Assembly: GCF_030848565.1 (NCBI RefSeq)
Contig: NZ_JAVDDV010000020.1
Coordinates: 1 to 60,070 of the forward strand
Direction: 5' to 3'
Length of the DNA: 60,070 bases
Source: Natronolimnohabitans sp. A-GB9
GTDB taxonomy: Archaea; Halobacteriota; Halobacteria; Halobacteriales; Natrialbaceae
Shown: in pieces, positions 1 through 7,703 of the stretch
How the letters are laid out: each line of letters begins with the position of its first letter
Position numbering within the stretch: position 1 is the stretch's first letter
Notes under the pieces: model-generated
The model's database searches: none
Told to the model about the DNA's origin: nothing
The model's input: only the letters and a program-made list of their open reading frames with translations
Program-made: the position numbers and the translations under genes

Positions 1-96
1 TCCACCCATCCCGAAGAAGCCGAACAACACCCCGACCATAAAGCCGAAGCTCACGAACAACGCGAGCAGCGGCAGACTGAGTCCGAGTATCTCCAT
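1..96 (-). CDS. TauE/SafE-type sulfur-compound transporter, N-terminal fragment
   Basis: Only the first 32 residues are visible because the frame runs off the left edge. They form one hydrophobic segment ending in GFFGMGG, which resembles the glycine-rich N-terminal signature of TauE/SafE (TSUP) membrane transporters that move sulfite, sulfoacetate or thiosulfate-like compounds. The ATG lies 3 bases after the stop of a small membrane protein, which itself follows a rhodanese-lactamase gene. The three therefore look like one minus-strand operon, and that sulfur context supports the call. The family is read from a short fragment, so the substrate is unknown. Confidence 0.7.
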   Translation of the reverse strand, partial: MEILGLSLPLLALFVSFGFMVGVLFGFFGMGG

Positions 97-99
97 CGA

Positions 100-237
100 T
101 TAGTTCACCTTATCGGAGCGGATCGTCTTGACGATCGACTCGAGCCAGCCGTAGGCGACGTAGAGGACGACCGCCTGTACGAGGATGAAACCGACCACGG
201 CAAACGCGCCGGTAACTCCACCTTCGATTCCGAGCAT
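100..237 (-). CDS. Small single-span membrane protein (45 aa) between lactamase and TauE genes
   Basis: The frame starts MLGIEGGVTGAF and ends with a basic tail. Residues about 8-32 form one hydrophobic helix, so the product should be a one-pass membrane peptide. It sits 27 bases after the rhodanese-lactamase gene and 3 bases before the TauE/SafE gene on the same strand. I recall short proteins of this kind beside haloarchaeal TauE/SafE genes (a DUF7512-like family), but that identification is from memory. A role as an accessory subunit of the transporter is an inference from position only. Confidence 0.7.
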   Translation of the reverse strand: MLGIEGGVTGAFAVVGFILVQAVVLYVAYGWLESIVKTIRSDKVN

Positions 238-264
238 AGTCGTGTAGATAGGCGTGTCCTCGAG

Positions 265-1440
265 TTAGTCGTCAGCGACGGCGCTGTCTTCGGTCGCTGC
301 ACAGCGGTTGGGACCGAGTTCGAGTTCGTTGCGTTCGTCTTCGTCTTCCGGTTCGTAGACGCCGAGGTTCGTCTCGATGACCTTCTCGTAGTTCGGCGGC
401 TTGGACGGGAGGTTGTCGAACATGTGCTCGACGAACTCGTCTTCATCGAGCTGGATGATCTCGTTTTTCGCCCAGATTTCGCCGACGGTCGAGAACATCG
501 GCATGCCGGGTTCGACATCGATGTACTCGCCGCAGTTGGTCAGCGAGAAGTGTCCGGGGAGGATCTTGACGTGGTCGGGCATCGTCCCGATCTTGTAATG
601 GAGCGTCTCGTACTGGACGCGGGCACCGGATTTTGCGTCCTCGCCGGCGAACTGGAGTTCGGTGCGGCCGATCGACTCGACGAACAGCGTGTCGCCGGTC
701 AGCAGGGCCTCGTCCTCGACGAGATAGGAGGTCATGCCGGTCGTGTGACCCGGCGTATGAACCGCCTTGATGGATACGTCGCCAACCTCGACCGTCTCGT
801 TGGGTTCGATCGGATCGAACTCGAACTGCGGGTCACGCGTGTTGGCTGGTTCGCCGAGGTGGTAGGGAACGTTGTACTTCTCGGCGAGATCCCGGCCCGC
901 GGAGATGTGGTCGGCGTGGATGTGGGTGTCGAAGACCCGTTCGATCTCGTAGCCACGTTCGGCGGCGGCTCCCTCGAAGGCGTCGGTCGCACGGGTGACG
1001 TCGACGAGCGCGGCTTTGCCGGTGCGCTTCGAGCCGATCAGGTAGCCCAGACAACCCTTCGCGCGACGCTGCAGTTGGAGGATCTCGAGGTCGTCACGCT
1101 CGGTCGCGATCGGGACGACGTCGTAGACCAGGCTCCAGTCTTCCATGCCACCCTCGACGTGAGCGACGTTCTCGAAGCCCTCGACTTCTTCTAAGTACTC
1201 GGCGAACATCCCGGCAGAGCGGCCGGTCGCACAGGTGACGACGACGTCGTCGTCGGTGTCGTACGCCTCAGGATCGAAATCGCCGACGAGCCTGTCGTCA
1301 GAACCCGAGTACTCGACGTTCTCTGCTTCGGCGATACGCCAGTCCTCGAAGTCCTCCGGTGCTCGCGTGTCGAAGAGGACGTCGAAGTCTTCTGCCTCGA
1401 TACGATCGCGTAGTTCGGCTGCGGAAATAGCCTCGGCCAT
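265..1440 (-). CDS. Rhodanese-metallo-beta-lactamase fusion, persulfide dioxygenase-like
   Basis: The 391-residue protein has an N-terminal rhodanese domain (about residues 5-105) with an active-site loop CATGRSAG, catalytic Cys70. A metallo-beta-lactamase domain follows, with metal ligands in HIHADH (residues 174-179) and a downstream TGDTLF motif. ETHE1/Blh-type enzymes with this fold oxidise glutathione-type persulfides to sulfite, and rhodanese fusions pass sulfane sulfur to or from them. The order is rhodanese first, the reverse of many bacterial fusions. It heads an apparent operon with the small membrane protein and TauE/SafE exporter, which would fit sulfite export. The start is supported by a TATA-like box about 25-30 bases upstream. 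The low-molecular-weight thiol used here is not known from sequence. Confidence 0.85.
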   Translation of the reverse strand: MAEAISAAELRDRIEAEDFDVLFDTRAPEDFEDWRIAEAENVEYSGSDDRLVGDFDPEAYDTDDDVVVTCATGRSAGMFAEYLEEVEGFENVAHVEGGMEDWSLVYDVVPIATERDDLEILQLQRRAKGCLGYLIGSKRTGKAALVDVTRATDAFEGAAAERGYEIERVFDTHIHADHISAGRDLAEKYNVPYHLGEPANTRDPQFEFDPIEPNETVEVGDVSIKAVHTPGHTTGMTSYLVEDEALLTGDTLFVESIGRTELQFAGEDAKSGARVQYETLHYKIGTMPDHVKILPGHFSLTNCGEYIDVEPGMPMFSTVGEIWAKNEIIQLDEDEFVEHMFDNLPSKPPNYEKVIETNLGVYEPEDEDERNELELGPNRCAATEDSAVADD

Positions 1441-1462
1441 GCAGTAGCAGCTTTGTACCGCC

Positions 1463-1473
1463 TAATCTTAAGG
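1463..1473 (-). promoter_or_regulatory. TATA-like box of the rhodanese-lactamase gene
   Basis: On the minus strand the sequence reads CTTAAGATTAGG, about 23-33 bases before the ATG at 1440. This is the spacing expected for a leaderless haloarchaeal transcript and supports the chosen start. Confidence 0.5.
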
Positions 1474-1640
1474 GTTCGAGCAGCCAGAATAATTGTCCCA
1501 TTCGAGACCGGGGTGGCGTTTTCCGGAAAGAATCTACGGAAGTTACAGCCACCGGTCGTCTCGCTCGAGTCGGGGCGAGCGGTCGACTCGTACGATCTGT
1601 CTGAGACCGCAAGACGGGTCCGGGTTACGGTCGTCCCGGT

Positions 1641-1653
1641 GCTGTCGGACAGC
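1641..1653. promoter_or_regulatory. Palindrome GCTGTCGGACAGC, member of a recurring motif
   Basis: A perfect 13-base palindrome around a single central G lies 8 bases past the stop of the thioredoxin-reductase-like gene (minus strand). The core CTGTCSGACAG recurs at 6596-6606, 30614-30624 and 56218-56228, with a one-base variant at 42101-42111. Its loop is too short for a good RNA hairpin, so a dimeric protein site is more likely. Confidence 0.5.
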
Positions 1654-1661
1654 GGTTCGTC

Positions 1662-2735
1662 TCAGTCTGCAGTGTCCGTCTCGGAGCCTTCGTCGACCCC
1701 GCCGGCGTGGCCCTCGTGGTCGAGGGCGGTCGACTCGAGCGAGGACGACAGCGCGGGGACGTCCGCGTCGGTGACGGGGCCTTGCTCGTCGATCGCCTCG
1801 AGCGAGCGGGGGAACGCCCGCAGGTCCATGTGGATCGCGATACCAGCGTTTGCGCCTTCGCCCATCGCGATGGGAACCTGGTTGTGACCCGGCGTGAGGT
1901 CGCCGACGGCGTAGACGCCGTCGACCGATGTTCGGCCGTCGTCGTCGACGGCGACCGTGCCGTCCTCGTTGCGCTCGAGGTCCAGTGACTCGACGATGTC
2001 GTCGTGGTAGTTCGATCCGTACATCGGGAACCCACCGGTGTAGGGTCGGACCGTCCCGTCCGCGAACTCGAAGGACTCGAGCCACCCGTTTTCGGCCTTG
2101 TTCATCCCGGTGATCTCAGCGGTGACGACGTCGACGGGGTGGGCCTCGAGCATGGTGGCCGTCTCGTCGCTCCAGTCGGGGTCGTCCCCACGAGTGAGTA
2201 GATCGACGTCGTCGGTGTAGTTCAGCATGATCATCGCGACGTACGCGGCGGCGTCGTTCGTTCCCATCACGTAGACGGGTTCGTCGACGAACATGTACGC
2301 ATCACAGTGCAGACAGTAGTGGAGTCCTCGACCGGTCGGCGGGAGCGGCGGGTCGGGTCGTTCGTCGGAAAAGCCCGTCGCGAGAACGACCCGACAGACG
2401 CGGTACTCCTCGTCTCCCATCGAGACGATAAATCCGTTCTCGACGGGTTCCGGAGTGTCTTCGATCGGCGTGACGTCCTCGACGAAGCCACGCCGGTAGT
2501 CGGCACCGTAGCCTTCGACCTGTTCGCGTGCGGCCTGGAGCAGTTCCGCACCCGACGTCTCCTCCCCGATCCCGATCACGTTGTGGGTCTCTTTCATCAT
2601 CGCGGCACGACCACCACCCCGATCGACGATCAACGTATCGAGCCCCAGTCGAGTCGTGTAGAGTGCGCTCGTCAATCCGGCGGGGCCGCCGCCGACGACC
2701 GCGACGTCGTAGTCGAATCCGTTGTCCGTGTACAT
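1662..2735 (-). CDS. Thioredoxin-reductase-like FAD/NAD(P) oxidoreductase
   Basis: Starting at MYTDNGFDYDVAVVGGGPAG, the 357-residue protein has an N-terminal FAD-binding GGGPAGLTSA motif. It has a redox-type CLHC pair in the position of the thioredoxin-reductase CxxC, and a C-terminal GVYAVGDLTPG FAD motif. The second nucleotide-binding site is degenerate (VMGTNDAAAY rather than GGGxSAxE), so NADPH may not be the donor. An upstream open frame extends to 3008, but the start at 2735 is preferred. A TATA-like CTTTTTTAG lies about 28 bases before it, and the upstream frame overlaps the divergent gene. It may reduce a disulfide carrier in the neighbouring sulfur/peroxide genes; the partner is unknown. 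Confidence 0.85.
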   Translation of the reverse strand: MYTDNGFDYDVAVVGGGPAGLTSALYTTRLGLDTLIVDRGGGRAAMMKETHNVIGIGEETSGAELLQAAREQVEGYGADYRRGFVEDVTPIEDTPEPVENGFIVSMGDEEYRVCRVVLATGFSDERPDPPLPPTGRGLHYCLHCDAYMFVDEPVYVMGTNDAAAYVAMIMLNYTDDVDLLTRGDDPDWSDETATMLEAHPVDVVTAEITGMNKAENGWLESFEFADGTVRPYTGGFPMYGSNYHDDIVESLDLERNEDGTVAVDDDGRTSVDGVYAVGDLTPGHNQVPIAMGEGANAGIAIHMDLRAFPRSLEAIDEQGPVTDADVPALSSSLESTALDHEGHAGGVDEGSETDTAD

Positions 2736-2757
2736 TCGTACGGAGAGGTGTCGTCCG

Positions 2758-2830
2758 CCGGCTAAAAAAGTGTCTCCGTTGCCGACTACCGCGCCGGCTG
2801 ATTGGAGCGTCTCCGTCGGAGATAAGTAGC
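2758..2830. promoter_or_regulatory. Divergent promoters of the flavoprotein and the 112-aa gene
   Basis: The 115-base gap between two divergent starts (2735 minus and 2851 plus) holds two TATA-like boxes. One is an A-tract CTAAAAAAG near 2763 for the minus-strand gene. The other is GATAAGTAG near 2821 for the plus-strand gene. Each is about 28-30 bases from its ATG, fitting leaderless transcripts. Confidence 0.5.
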
Positions 2831-2850
2831 TCGCATACCGACGCGTACGT

Positions 2851-3189
2851 ATGACGACGTCTTCCGACAGTGGCGAATCCGTCGATCCGGTCGACCGACT
2901 GGACCGACTGGCGGCCAACGGCGACGGCCTTCCCGCCGACGAAAGCGAACGCGAATCGATCAAACAGCTCTCTCTTTCGCTCGCTCGCCGCCACCACGAC
3001 CGCATCAACGAACTGTACTACGAAGACGGGCTCACGGACGTCGAAGCGGAGGCAGTCGCGTTAGACGAGGCCGGACTCGATCCGGACGCGATCGTGCTCG
3101 CGATGTCTGCAGCGGGACGTGAAGAGGTCTCCGAACGGACCGTCTCGGAGTCCCTCGAGCAGTACGGCGAGAACGATCGAAGCGACTGA
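2851..3189 (+). CDS. Conserved-looking haloarchaeal protein of unknown function (112 aa)
   Basis: The acidic 112-residue protein has no motif I can assign. The middle part (SLARRHHDRINELYYEDGL) and the following repeats of short charged helices suggest an all-alpha fold. Codon usage and the acidic composition match the neighbouring real genes, and a TATA-like box sits about 30 bases upstream, so it is probably expressed. It is divergent from the thioredoxin-reductase-like gene and could share regulation with it. No function is proposed. Confidence 0.75.
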   Translation: MTTSSDSGESVDPVDRLDRLAANGDGLPADESERESIKQLSLSLARRHHDRINELYYEDGLTDVEAEAVALDEAGLDPDAIVLAMSAAGREEVSERTVSESLEQYGENDRSD

Positions 3190-3372
3190 TATCGCACGCT
3201 ATTCTCGACGGCGACGCTCGAGTCGTCTCCGCCGTTTCAGACGGTCTCCTGTCGTCACGTCCCGCCGATGGCCAGGGCCGGAGTCGGCGATCGGCAGGAA
3301 CTCGACACAGCAGTTCATACCACTATTGTAGAAGGTCGTCGGCGTGGACGAGCGTCGCAAAACGAGGTAAAC

Positions 3373-3401
3373 GAACGTGACACCGGAGGGGGTGTCCGTT
3401 C
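3373..3401. terminator. Strong stem-loop between the 112-aa gene and peroxiredoxin gene
   Basis: GACACC (3379-3384) pairs with GGTGTC (3391-3396) around a 6-base loop, and the outer GAAC (3373-3376) pairs with GTTC (3398-3401). It sits in a 281-base gap between convergent genes, closer to the peroxiredoxin stop at 3471. A role in transcript ending or 3' stability is inferred; there is no clear T-tract. Confidence 0.4.
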
Positions 3402-3470
3402 AGTGATGATAGGCTGAGTGACCTCGGTTGGGTTCGGTGGCGAAAGTCGAGAGCGTTCGGGAAGGGCCGA

Positions 3471-4142
3471 TCAGACCTCTTTCAGCGTGAACCACCAGTC
3501 GTACGATTCGTACCCTTCGGCCTCGGCTTCGGCCGCGCGGGCTTCTGCTTCCTCGACCGTTCCCGGCGGGGAGAGCAGCGCTTTGTCACCGAAGTTCTCG
3601 TTTTCGGGCCAGTTGGCCGGCAGTGCGACGTCTTCCTCCTCGTGGGTCTGGAGTGCCTCGAGCGAGCGCAGCACTTCGTCGATGTTGCGGCCGATCTCCT
3701 TGGGGTAGTAGAGGACCTGGCGCGTGATCCCGTCGGGGTCGACGATGAAGACCGCACGGACCGTCGACGTGCCCTGACCGGGATGGACCATTCCGAGCGC
3801 GTCGGCGACGTCGCCGCTCTCGTCGGCGATGATCGGGAAACCGATGTCCTCGCCGATCTCCTCGTCGATCCACTCGGTCCACTTGATGTGAGAGTGGACA
3901 CGGTCGATCGAGAGGCCGATCAGTTCGGCGTTGAGCTCTTCGAACTCCTCGCGGCGCTGTTCGAATCCGACGAACTCGGTCGTACAGACAGGCGTGAAGT
4001 CACCAGGGTGGCTGAAGAGGACGAACCACTTGCCCTCGTAGTCGTCGGGAATCGTCTTGGAACCGTGTGTCGTCTCTACCTCGAGTTCAGGGAACTGGTC
4101 GCCGATGAGCGGGAATCCACTCCCGTCACTTTCGTCAGTCAT
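3471..4142 (-). CDS. Peroxiredoxin, Prx6/archaeal long type, apparently 1-Cys
   Basis: The 223-residue protein has the peroxidatic motif [14 protein letters not shown] with Cys53 as its only cysteine. The long C-terminal dimerisation arm places it in the archaeal Prx6-like group that reduces hydrogen peroxide and alkyl hydroperoxides. Related archaeal proteins often end with WWFC and a second cysteine. Here the tail reads WWFT, so no internal resolving cysteine exists and an external thiol must reduce it. The nearby thioredoxin-reductase-like flavoprotein is a possible source of electrons, though this is inference. The TATA-like box near 4168-4178 supports the start. Confidence 0.92.
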   Translation of the reverse strand: MTDESDGSGFPLIGDQFPELEVETTHGSKTIPDDYEGKWFVLFSHPGDFTPVCTTEFVGFEQRREEFEELNAELIGLSIDRVHSHIKWTEWIDEEIGEDIGFPIIADESGDVADALGMVHPGQGTSTVRAVFIVDPDGITRQVLYYPKEIGRNIDEVLRSLEALQTHEEEDVALPANWPENENFGDKALLSPPGTVEEAEARAAEAEAEGYESYDWWFTLKEV

Positions 4143-4167
4143 TGCATTTCAGCTTACGGACTGCCCA

Positions 4168-4178
4168 ACTATAATCCC
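4168..4178 (-). promoter_or_regulatory. TATA-like box of the peroxiredoxin gene
   Basis: On the minus strand GGATTATAGTT lies about 26-36 bases before the ATG at 4142, the expected distance for a leaderless haloarchaeal transcript. The flanking 4143-4260 region is AT-rich for this genome. Confidence 0.5.
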
Positions 4179-4324
4179 TATTCAAAAAGAAATCTTTTCG
4201 GAGACTATAGTCCATGGCGGGAGATACGGGTGATTATTTCGCTACTCGAGAACAGTGACGTGGGTGGTGGTAACAGACACAGAGGAGAGAAACAGTAACG
4301 AAAACGAAACGGTCGGCGCCGGGG

Positions 4325-5170
4325 TTAGTTCGATCGTGACGCGCCCATCCGGCGAAGGAACTCGACGAGAACGCCAAGTCCTTGCCGGACGTCGTCGTCG
4401 CGAAGCGCACCGAGCATTCCCAGCAGACCGATCTTTTTCGGCGGCTCCTCCTCGGTGAACGCACCGAGGCCCGACTCGACGGAGTCGATGAGTTCCTCGT
4501 CACCGAGCTGACACCCCAACACGAGCATGTTCCCGAGATTCTGTCCGAGCTGGTGGGGTTCGAGGTCGGCGTCGGCATAGGCCTGACTGAACCCAGCGAC
4601 CATCATCCGAAGCTCCGTGATCGGCTGGCGGTTCTCCTGGACGACCGCTACAGCCTCGGGAACCAGGTCCTCCGCGAGCTCGTAGGTCACGTCGAGCAAC
4701 TCGAGCAGTTCGATCAGCGTCTCCTCGTTCTCGCCGAGCCGTTCGAGCAGGGTCAGCGTCTCCTCGCGCTCGAGTGCGACCCGGATCCGCGCGATCGTCT
4801 CGCGGTTCTCACGGACGACCGTCTTGAGCTCTGGAATCAGATCGCCGACCAGATCGTCGACGACCTCGAGCGTCTCGAGCAGTTCGACGAGCGTATCGGC
4901 GTTCTCGCCGACCTGCTGGATGAGCACGAGCGTCTCCTCTTTCTCTAAGGCCGTCCGTAACTCGGCGATAGGCTCGCGGGAGTCGTGGGCAGCCTCGCGG
5001 AGTTCGGGCGCGAGGTCAGCCGAGAGATCCTGGACGACGACTAAGGTCTCGAGCAGTTCGGCGAGTTCCTCGTCGTTTTCCTCGAGCGTGCGAGCGAGTT
5101 CGTTTACTTCGGCTGCCTCGAAGGGCGTATCGCCGAAGTCACCGTCTACCGATTGGTCTTTCTGAGCCAT
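4325..5170 (-). CDS. DUF1641 family protein with three internal repeats
   Basis: The 281-residue acidic helical protein has three roughly 58-residue repeats (about residues 25-83, 84-139 and 140-190). Each contains ELLETL- or ELLELL-like and REPIAELR-like segments. The region after about residue 150, with a short C-terminal tail, matches what I know of DUF1641. Such proteins are often encoded next to sulfide:quinone-reductase-like flavoproteins or formate dehydrogenases. It starts 1 base after the stop of the flavoprotein gene, so the two are almost certainly co-transcribed and may form a complex. The biochemical role of DUF1641 is not established. Confidence 0.85.
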   Translation of the reverse strand: MAQKDQSVDGDFGDTPFEAAEVNELARTLEENDEELAELLETLVVVQDLSADLAPELREAAHDSREPIAELRTALEKEETLVLIQQVGENADTLVELLETLEVVDDLVGDLIPELKTVVRENRETIARIRVALEREETLTLLERLGENEETLIELLELLDVTYELAEDLVPEAVAVVQENRQPITELRMMVAGFSQAYADADLEPHQLGQNLGNMLVLGCQLGDEELIDSVESGLGAFTEEEPPKKIGLLGMLGALRDDDVRQGLGVLVEFLRRMGASRSN

Positions 5171-5171
5171 G

Positions 5172-6344
5172 TTACGGGAGTGGATCGTAGCCTTTCATCC
5201 AGGCGTCCCAGTAGACCGACGGGAGGACGTTGACGTCCATGATCCAGTTCATCTTGCTCTCGACAGGTGCGGAGATCGGTCCCTCGTAGTCGAACTCGGC
5301 GATCAACGCCTTCCCCTTCTTCGTGAGCAACGGACAGGCGGCGTAGCCGTCGTACTCTTCGAGCATCGGCTGGTCGTTTACCAGCGACGTCAGGTTCTTC
5401 CCGACGACGTGGGCCTGCTTGCGGGCGGCCGCGGCCGTCTTGGAGTGAGGTGCGTTCTCGCAGTCTCCCAGCGCGAAGACGTTGTCGTAGTCGTCGTGCT
5501 GGCAGGTGTGTTGGTCGATGGTGACGTACTCGCCGGACTCGGAGCCGTCCGCAAGCGGCGATCCTTCGGTGATCGCCTTCTGCCCGAACTGTGGCGTAAC
5601 CGGCGCGTAGAGGTCGTACTCGATTTCCTCGCCGTCGGCACCGTAGACGACGCCCGCATCGGGGTCGACCCGGTCGACGGAGAAGTTCTCCTTGAACTCG
5701 ATGTCACGATCGTTCCAGATCTCGTAGAGTTTGTCGCGGTAGGGCTGGACGCCGAAGTGGTGTTCGGCGTTGCGGGTCATGATGACCTCGACGTCGTCGC
5801 GGATGCCCTGTCGACGGAAGTAGTCCTCCGCGAGCATCGTCAGCTTCAGCGGCGCGCCCGGACACTTGATCGGCGTGTCGGGCTGGGTGACGAGGAACGT
5901 CCCACCGTCGAAGTTCTCGAGGGCCTCGCGCATCTCGAGGGCGGCCTCGTAGTGGTAGAACGGGTAGACGTCGTCGTGTTCTTCCCAGGCTTCGACGAGA
6001 CCCGGCATCGCGCTCGGATCGAGTCGGTGCCCGGTCGCGACGACGAGGTAATCGTACTCGAGGTCGTCTCCGTCCGCGAGTGAGACGGTTTCCTCATCGG
6101 GATCGATCCCGGTGACGGCATCGTGGACGAACTCGACGCCCGGCTTGAGGAGTTCGTCGACGTCCCGCGACTGATCGGGCTCGAGATAGCCGAACGGAAT
6201 GAGGTAAAACGACGGTTGGTAGTAGTGATCGGTGCTCTTATCGACGACCGTGATGTCGGCCGTGCTAGCGTCCAGTTTGCGACGGAGGATATTCGCCGTC
6301 ATCGCTCCACCGGACCCGGACCCAACTACGACTATACGGACCAT
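5172..6344 (-). CDS. Sulfide:quinone oxidoreductase-like FAD protein
   Basis: The 390-residue flavoprotein starts with the FAD motif VVVGSGSGG and ends its FAD site with NVFALGDC. Cys161 in KCPGAP and Cys337 in YAACPLL match the two redox cysteines conserved in sulfide:quinone oxidoreductases, with further Cys281 and Cys295. Such enzymes oxidise sulfide to sulfane sulfur or polysulfide and pass electrons to membrane quinone. The C-terminal NWIMDVNVLPSVYWDAWMKG is amphipathic and could dock to the membrane. It leads a two-gene operon with the DUF1641 gene. An AT-rich box (AAGTTTAGG) about 28 bases upstream supports the start. Oxidation of flavocytochrome-c-type donors is an alternative. Confidence 0.85.
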   Translation of the reverse strand: MVRIVVVGSGSGGAMTANILRRKLDASTADITVVDKSTDHYYQPSFYLIPFGYLEPDQSRDVDELLKPGVEFVHDAVTGIDPDEETVSLADGDDLEYDYLVVATGHRLDPSAMPGLVEAWEEHDDVYPFYHYEAALEMREALENFDGGTFLVTQPDTPIKCPGAPLKLTMLAEDYFRRQGIRDDVEVIMTRNAEHHFGVQPYRDKLYEIWNDRDIEFKENFSVDRVDPDAGVVYGADGEEIEYDLYAPVTPQFGQKAITEGSPLADGSESGEYVTIDQHTCQHDDYDNVFALGDCENAPHSKTAAAARKQAHVVGKNLTSLVNDQPMLEEYDGYAACPLLTKKGKALIAEFDYEGPISAPVESKMNWIMDVNVLPSVYWDAWMKGYDPLP

Positions 6345-6594
6345 ACACCGCCAAATACGGGGCCAATACCACCTAAACTTGTGTTTATGAGTAACAATGT
6401 CGGGGGACGGTCAGTCATCGAAACGTGGATGCAAATATTGCGTCAACCGTCGTTCGTCACGACGCTTTCCAGCAGTCAATGTGACACAGCTACGTCTCAG
6501 GACAGTCAGAAACTGTTATAGCGGTCGTATCGACCGACGACGAAGCCACTCAGTGATCGGTTGCCGAAACGATTTCTGTGAGTCGTGTGGGTAT

Positions 6595-6607
6595 ACTGTC
6601 CGACAGT
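6595..6607. promoter_or_regulatory. Palindrome ACTGTCCGACAGT at the end of the HTH-rhodanese gene
   Basis: This is a second copy of the CTGTCSGACAG palindrome, flanked by GTAT on the left and GTTAC on the right. It lies 1 base past the TAA stop of the minus-strand HTH-rhodanese gene. The position right at a stop codon is shared by most other copies in the window. Confidence 0.5.
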
Positions 6608-6608
6608 G

Positions 6609-7703
6609 TTACTCCTCGCCGGTCTCGACTGGGGCGTCGATGAGGTTCCCCCACTCGATCCAGGAGCCGTCGTAGTTCGAGACGACGTCGTACTCGAGGA
6701 GTTCAGAGAGGACGAACCAGACGATCGACGATCGTTCGCCGACGTGACAGTAGACGATCGTCTCCGTATCGGGCTGGACCTCTCGGTCACGGAAGAGTTG
6801 TGCGAGGGCTGTCTCGTCTTTGAACTGGCCGTGTTCGTCGATCACTTCCGACCACGTGATGTGGGCGGTGCCCGGAATGTGGCCTGCAGTCCGTGCTTCG
6901 GGAAGGTTCTTGTTCGGCGGCTGGGTCTGCTCGCCGCGGTACTCGGCCGGTGAGCGGACGTCGACGATCGTGACGTCGCGTGCAAGCGCGGACTTGATGT
7001 CGCTTCGGTAGGCACGAATCCGTTCGTCGGCGGAGTGGGCGGTGTACTCCTGGGTGGTAACGGTCGGACGGTCGGTCGTCGTCGGTCCACCGAGTTCCGT
7101 CCACCGTCGTTTACCCCCATCGAGCAATCGTACGTCAGTATGACGGTAGTACTTAAACAGCCAGTAGAGATACGCCGCGTACTGGTTTTCGTCGGTGCTG
7201 TAGATCACGACCGTACTCTCCTCGGTGATGCCACGGGAGCCGACGTAGTTCTCGAAGCAGTGTTTGTCAGCGATTCCACACCCGTCGACGTCGACGAGAT
7301 CGGCGAGGACGTCGACCTGGACGGCGCCTGGGATATGTCCGTCTTCGTATTCGGCATCCGCTTCGACGAGCCGAAGTTCCGGATCGTCTTGCTCGAACTC
7401 CGAGAGTCGTTCTTCGACCCACTCCGGGGACACCAGAACCGACGACTCACTCTCGTCTTCGCCACACGCTTCGCCAGCGAGTCGGTAACACGTCTGACGG
7501 CCGTCGTGTAAGGCTGGCGAAGAGTCGATGAGACCGACGTCGTCGAGTTGGTCGAGCCCGTATCGGACGGTCCTGGAGGAAAGCAGCGTCTCCTCGGTCA
7601 GCGCCTTGAGCGTCATCGGACCCTCGTCGTCGAGAGTCTTGTAGATGAATTTCGAACTCGGCGGTAGGTCCTCGAGTGCGGCGTCGGTCTGGTTTTCCGC
7701 CAT
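6609..7703 (-). CDS. Winged-helix domain fused to tandem rhodaneses
   Basis: The first about 75 residues form an HTH of MarR/TrmB-like type (MTLKALTEETLLSSRTVRYG). Two rhodanese domains follow. The first (about 90-205) has no cysteine at its active position (YSTDENQ). The second ends in YCHVGERSS with catalytic Cys319. Such two-domain architecture matches thiosulfate/mercaptopyruvate sulfurtransferases, where only the C-terminal domain is active. The DNA-binding domain is unusual and suggests a sulfur-sensing regulator or a DNA-tethered sulfurtransferase. It lies beside the sulfide oxidoreductase operon, a plausible target. A TATA-like TGTATAGG is about 28 bases upstream. Regulator function is inference. 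Confidence 0.85.
   Translation of the reverse strand: MAENQTDAALEDLPPSSKFIYKTLDDEGPMTLKALTEETLLSSRTVRYGLDQLDDVGLIDSSPALHDGRQTCYRLAGEACGEDESESSVLVSPEWVEERLSEFEQDDPELRLVEADAEYEDGHIPGAVQVDVLADLVDVDGCGIADKHCFENYVGSRGITEESTVVIYSTDENQYAAYLYWLFKYYRHTDVRLLDGGKRRWTELGGPTTTDRPTVTTQEYTAHSADERIRAYRSDIKSALARDVTIVDVRSPAEYRGEQTQPPNKNLPEARTAGHIPGTAHITWSEVIDEHGQFKDETALAQLFRDREVQPDTETIVYCHVGERSSIVWFVLSELLEYDVVSNYDGSWIEWGNLIDAPVETGEE

Noticed and set aside
3400-3425. Box C/D-like words GTGATGA and CTGA at 3402-3417
   Set aside because: Only 4 bases separate the two boxes and no second C'/D' pair with a guide stretch follows. Kept only as part of the intergenic hairpin region.
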